From Asparagopsis taxiformis (taxonomy: Eukaryota > Rhodophyta > Florideophyceae > Bonnemaisoniales > Bonnemaisoniaceae): a stretch of 64,000 nucleotides of DNA. Every line of letters begins with the position of its first letter. The first letter of the stretch is position 1. This document shows positions 60,030 through 64,000 of the stretch, piece after piece. The notes below the pieces were generated by a model. The model worked only from the letters and a program-made list of their open reading frames with translations. It searched no databases and was not told the origin of the DNA. Both the position numbers and the translations under genes were made by a program. Location of the stretch: NCBI GenBank assembly GCA_030407315.1, contig JALQPE010002385.1, positions 42,499 through 106,498 of the forward strand. The letters run 5' to 3'.

Positions 60030-62222
60030 CTATCGTACTTGTAATATTCGACGGTGTGGATGTGGTCCGTGAGGACGTCCTTCTCCGTCTTCAAGTAGAT
60101 GTGGCCGCGCGTGGGCAGGCCATAGACTAACTTCTCGCCTGCAGGAAGATCTCCTCGGCTGAAGCGACCCCGTAATGGTAAAGGTCACCGCGACCAACCA
60201 ATACGAATAGGGTGGCACCCAAAAGGTGAGGGGAACCTTCCACATATCGGCGTCCGGATTGCCAGGCATACATGACTATAAGGGGCAACTACTATAGAGA
60301 ACCCATCGGCTCCGCTCGACATCATGAAATATGATGGAGACTTGGTAGGACTTCCAACACTATTCGTCGCTACCTTGAAGTCCGTGTGCCCATCCTGGTC
60401 CGCAGCCCCATCTGCTGTAAGAAGCAGCCGCAATCCTGTCTTCGGGAAGAAGACAGGATCCTCACCCTCCATTCCCAGCTTGAGAAACTCCGCACAAACA
60501 CCAAGAGCAAGCTCTGCCACCAACTTGTTCTTATACATATCCAAATTTTCCTCCTCCAACTTGTCGCACAACTCACGCCGCGGCAGAGTGAGGCGCCCAC
60601 GACCACCATCTATGCGGTCCTTCGCATCACCCACGTTGTGGATGAACTGCCACGGCGAAGGATCGAAGCCGGGCTTTGCGAAAGCTGGCGGCTCGTCCTG
60701 TGGCTCCCTGTCGTCATCGTTAGAATCAGACTGCTGGGAGGGGTTTTTCAACCTCCTCAACACCGGCGGAACTGCCTAGCGAAGTGACCGAACAACTCAT
60801 GCGTCGCATTACCAGCCGTGGACGATGCCAACAAGCCTTCCATAACAATAACCCCCAAGTTTTCCAACAATGCCTTCTTCACCGCAAAGTACCTGTCCAC
60901 CACCGTATCCTCAGCACCCGGCGATGCAGCTGCCTGGAATGCTGCCGCCCTCATTTCCGCCCGAACCGTCTCCACCGTCGTACTTTCCATATAGTACTTC
61001 CTCCGGCTGCCAGACGCAATTGCGCTGGGGAGAACAGCGGCCACATTCTCATCGACGATGCTGTCGGGAATGGGATTCTCCTGGGCGTCGTCGAACTGGA
61101 GAACCGGCTCCCGAGAGCGACCTCGGGAAGCCGACTTGGATTTCTTTGACGACGACTTCGAAGAAGTCTCACCGAGCCTTCTCTTTTTGGTAGAAGGCTC
61201 GGGCGTCGCGAAGCTGCTTCCAAGTTACGCTTCCCGAGGATGGAGCTTTCACCCGCATCCTCGGGGGCGCTCTCCAGTTCGACTACCTCCACAGCACCAC
61301 CCGCCGTTCCACCACGACCGGAACGACTCGCTTGCAGGCGGGTACTCCTGGGCATCACTTTCCTCCCAGAAGTTTCCACTCCGGGCGGTGCAGAATCACT
61401 GACTTCAATGACATCTTCGTCAGGATCTGCACCGCCCTTCGCACTGCTGCCCTCGACCACATTCTCGGGAGTAGGGCCCTCCGTTGAAATCCTCGCAACC
61501 GTCTTCTGTCCAACCCCACCGGATGGTGAAGGGACGAAACTGTCATCGCTGGAGCTTCCGAACTGCTAGCAGATGCAGAACGGGAAGCTTCGACAGCGGG
61601 GGCCGGAGCAGCAGGGTGCTGCTCGGCAGCCGGAGTCGCAGGCTCAGGCTGCGAAGCCGGTGAGACCTGCTCCTGCGCGGCTTGGACAGGACGGTTGGGG
61701 GTACCAGTCCCGGCGTGGGAAACTGGACCAGACTGTTCACTGCCAGCCTGGGGACCACGCGCAGTCGGCTTGACCGGGGTCACCGCAGGGGAGGATGCAG
61801 ACACGGCAGGGGTAGTGAGAGGAACAGGGGCAACCTCGGAATTGCTGGAAGATTCCAGTTGAGGTGGTGGGGGCAAAGGATGGAGGATGAAGGGATGGGC
61901 AAGGAATTGGAAGAGGAAGGGATGGGGCATCATCACCACATGTGGCTGGGAGCGCAGCATGTGGGATGTCTGGGTACATCGCGTGAAAGCGTTTCCGCAT
62001 TTGCATGTCGCGGTACCCAGTGACGCGCAGGAGCATTTTCCTGGCGTCCTTCCCGAAGACAGACTTCTTACGGGGAAAAATTTTTCGTAACTGTAACCAT
62101 CGGGGGGCCTTCCTTGGGACGGAAGTCTGCCCAGCACCCCTTCTGGGGACCATCTGAGCAAGAACTTCGACAACGCGCGAGCGAATTGTGGGACTCGTCC
62201 GTATCGCGCTGCGAGCGGTCAC
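60030..62222 (-). pseudogene. Decayed gene with 2OG-Fe(II) dioxygenase-like C-terminus
   Basis: A minus-strand coding region broken into about five frames. From the N-terminus: a basic segment (RKIFPRKKSVFGKDARKMLL, about 62,110), a Pro/Ala/Ser/Gln-rich linker (61,880-61,560), an acidic segment DPDEDVIEVSD (about 61,420), then a folded part with KALLENLGVIVMEGLLASS (about 60,850), GLRLLLTADGAADQDGHTDF (about 60,400) and DGFSIVVAPYSH (about 60,290). An opening helix with GVIVMEGLL, then a Q-x2-H-x-D motif and a strand resembling xLxVxPxSH, are features of phytanoyl-type 2OG-Fe(II) dioxygenases, in which His and Asp bind iron. The distal His/Arg region lies in yet another frame (about 60,060-60,120). 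Family assignment is tentative. It may belong to the element on its left. Confidence 0.4.
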
Positions 62223-62585
62223 GGGAGGGACAATTCCAGGCGTCTGGAATGGGCGTCAGGAAGGGTCGCTTAAGCGGTACGCTCGAGAGCGTGAGTGGGT
62301 GCTCGATAGGGAATCAGCCGCGAAGAGCCGCGTGGGGAATCAATAGCCACAGTGACGTGGCAGGCAATTGTCGCCCAAGGGCGAATGGGCGCGTGCCGCC
62401 TTGCATTGGCACCGGGCCACATTGCTTGCGCGGGACCCTTCGGCGAGCGTGCAACGTGTAGCGATATAGGCGCGATTAGTCACACACGTGTGCGAGCGGG
62501 AGGATTCTCCCGTTACAGCTACACACGTGTATGTTACGGCTAGCCGTTTCTATTAGTTTACACGTAGCAACGTAGCAGCTTACTC
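62223..62585. other. Spacer before the right-edge LTR
   Basis: GC-rich and repetitive, with CACACACGTGTG and CTACACACGTGTATG palindromes at about 62,480-62,530. No gene recognised. Confidence 0.3.
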
Positions 62586-63458
62586 TGTAAGGCCCCTGGG
62601 CCGCATAAACACCCCACAAGGTCCATTGGACCGCGGACCGGGACCATTGGTCCTGGTCCGGTCCCGGCAGTCTCGTTGACCATTTAAGGTCAACGGATTG
62701 ACCACTAAGCTACAATAAAGGTAGATCGTCTCGGTTCCAAATCTTCCGACCGTGGTCGTTTAACTTACAACTAAACGGCGGCGGCAGTTCCCTTACCGGA
62801 TACCCGCTGCTCCGTTTCGATCTCCAATTGGGGATCGCTCGCACATTTCCCCAATTGCCCGCCGCGAGCCTCCTCCGGCGGGAGTGCACGTGGATTGCCC
62901 TAGGGCATTTCGTCTCCACGGTAGTGGAGAACCTTCCCGCTTCTTTTAAAACGCGCTAGGCGACCGGGAGGGGCCTTCCGCCCACCGGACAAGGCTGCCG
63001 ACTGGGAGTGTGTCGGTTGGCACCCCCAGCCGGTCAACCGAAGCCAACGCCCGCAGGCTTTTCAAACGGTCCCCGACCGCTGCCGTCAGTGGTATCACAG
63101 TTGCGGAATACGTCGTGTGAAAACCACGCGTGGAGGCGACCACAATCCCCGCGGGGATCCATCGCGCTAAGTGCCTAGTTAACCCTTGAGTGGGTTGAGG
63201 ACGGCCACGGCCGATAGATCCCTCCGGCAGGTTAGATCCAGCCGTCCCGGACCCCGCTCTACCACCCGCTACCGGGTTGGGAGACAGGTGTCCGGGCTCC
63301 GAGGGATCGATCCACCCGACACAGCCCTCGGGCTACTAGGATCGCACGAGGCGTCAACCTCGTGGAATCGGCGCTCTCACTCGTGAGTTCGAAGCCTTAT
63401 CCCTATCCTCTAATCCTCCTCGGAGGTATAATCCATCTACAAGGGCTAAGGTCCTACT
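62586..63458 (+). repeat. Probable 5' LTR of a second LTR retrotransposon
   Basis: Inferred from what follows: a primer-binding site directly after GGTCCTACTT, the same LTR-end sequence as the chromovirus (GGTCCTACA), and an ORF start 300 bp further on. The left limit is a guess based on TGTAAGGCC; the second LTR is outside the window. It contains palindromic GGACCGGGACC/GGTCCGGTCCC motifs at about 62,630-62,667. Confidence 0.4.
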
Positions 63459-63459
63459 T

Positions 63460-63477
63460 TGGTCTCTCTCGACCTAG
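63460..63477 (+). other. Primer-binding site of the right-edge element
   Basis: TGGTCTCTCTCGACCTAG, almost identical to the chromovirus site (TGGTCTCTCGACCTAG), with one CT pair extra. It indicates plus-strand orientation and the same tRNA primer. Confidence 0.55.
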
Positions 63478-63759
63478 AAGCGTTCGGGACGCTGTTGATC
63501 AACCTAGGTTGCTAAAACATCTCCGCTGGTGAGCATTGTACACCGCTTTGTCAGCGTCAAAAACTAGGAAAGTAACAAAGGAAAGGAGTATACCGTACGC
63601 GAGGTACGAAGAAAGTCAACGGTACGCCCGGAGCTGCAGGCCCTGTAAATCGACGAAGATTCGTGTGAGGTAAACCGTCGACAGACGTTAAACACCGTAG
63701 CTCGAAGGAGCATAATCTCAACCAATTATTCTTATATTCATGTTCGGTGAGCGAACAGA

Positions 63760-64000
63760 ATGGCCCCCGGCATCGATGAGCCGACGGCCAGCTCACTAGC
63801 CAAGGAACGGAAATCCTCGGCCACTGCGACTACCAGTCGTAAAAAGGGAGGGCAGCCAGCGTGCCGCGAAGCTCCCCTCCCCGAACTCGCGCAAACGCGC
63901 GAAAAGACTGCCTCGGCAGCTTCAGCGGCGACACCTCCAAAGTCGCCGCCCCCGGCGGAAAATGTCCACTCGCTGTCAAGCGTGGACTCAGGGATGGGCG
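63760..64000 (+). CDS. N-terminus of a probable gag protein, runs off the window
   Basis: Open frame from the ATG at 63,760 to the window end, 80 codons so far, with no stop. It starts MAPGIDEPTASSLAKERKSS and is rich in Ala, Ser, Thr, Lys and Pro (KSPPPAENVHSLSSVDSGMG), like the disordered N-terminus of many gag proteins. Its position about 280 bp after a primer-binding site supports gag of the second LTR element. A preceding ATG at 63,740 gives only a short ORF. Confidence 0.5.
   Translation, partial: MAPGIDEPTASSLAKERKSSATATTSRKKGGQPACREAPLPELAQTREKTASAASAATPPKSPPPAENVHSLSSVDSGMG

Overview
The window is a stretch of nuclear chromosome from a eukaryotic alga, most likely a florideophyte-type red alga such as Chondrus. 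This is inferred from compact, mostly intronless genes separated by very short spacers, algal/plant-type protein families (a plant-like TDY MAP kinase, a RelA/SpoT homologue, a plant-type DHCR7) and an abrupt switch to transposon-filled DNA. No species-diagnostic marker was found, so the species is inference.

Positions 1-23,800 form a gene island. It holds a C2-like protein, a membrane-anchored methyltransferase-like protein, a small coiled-coil ORF, D-2-hydroxyglutarate dehydrogenase, an ARP4-type actin-related protein, an ARL8 GTPase (with one 76-bp intron I could place), an Msp1/ATAD1 AAA ATPase, a sterol C-5 desaturase, an F-box/Yippee-like protein, 7-dehydrocholesterol reductase, a TDY MAP kinase, malic enzyme and an RSH (p)ppGpp synthetase with a degenerate hydrolase half. 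The sterol desaturase and the reductase catalyse consecutive steps and lie 1.6 kb apart.

Positions 23,800-37,160 are a nested set of transposons. A decayed PIF/Harbinger element (transposase 25.4-26.5 kb, Myb/SANT partner split between 26.4-26.9 and 36.6-37.16 kb) is interrupted by an element with about 400-bp inverted arms. That element is interrupted by a Ty1/copia LTR retrotransposon (27,795-36,098, 382-bp LTRs, 5-bp target duplication GCGAG), whose 5' LTR is in turn interrupted by an intact Harbinger-type transposon (27,873-30,064, duplication AAT). The copia element carries an extra zinc-finger ORF before gag; it has no ATG in unspliced RNA but gains one exactly at the junction of a predicted 62-nt intron.

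Positions 37,161-50,788 are a Ty3/gypsy chromovirus on the minus strand: gag with zinc knuckle, protease-RT-RNase H, integrase and chromodomain. It is broken by a 260-bp MITE, contains a 10-bp tandem array, and carries a long unknown ORF on the opposite strand near its 3' LTR. Its 5' LTR is cut off at 50,788.

Positions 50,789 to about 59,540 look like a large uncharacterised mobile element. Its left end begins CACTAC, followed by iterated CAGTAAA/TTTACTG palindromes. It has three long intact ORFs: a coiled-coil protein, a Tudor-like protein and an 1155-aa protein joining a ParB-like domain, a beta-class DNA amino-methyltransferase and a C-terminal SET domain. This is the best candidate for an undescribed system: a mobile element encoding its own chromatin reader and a combined DNA and protein methyltransferase. 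A foldback element follows, then a decayed minus-strand gene with a 2OG-Fe(II) dioxygenase-like HxD motif (60.0-62.2 kb). Last is the 5' end of another LTR retrotransposon that runs off the window and shares the chromovirus primer-binding site.
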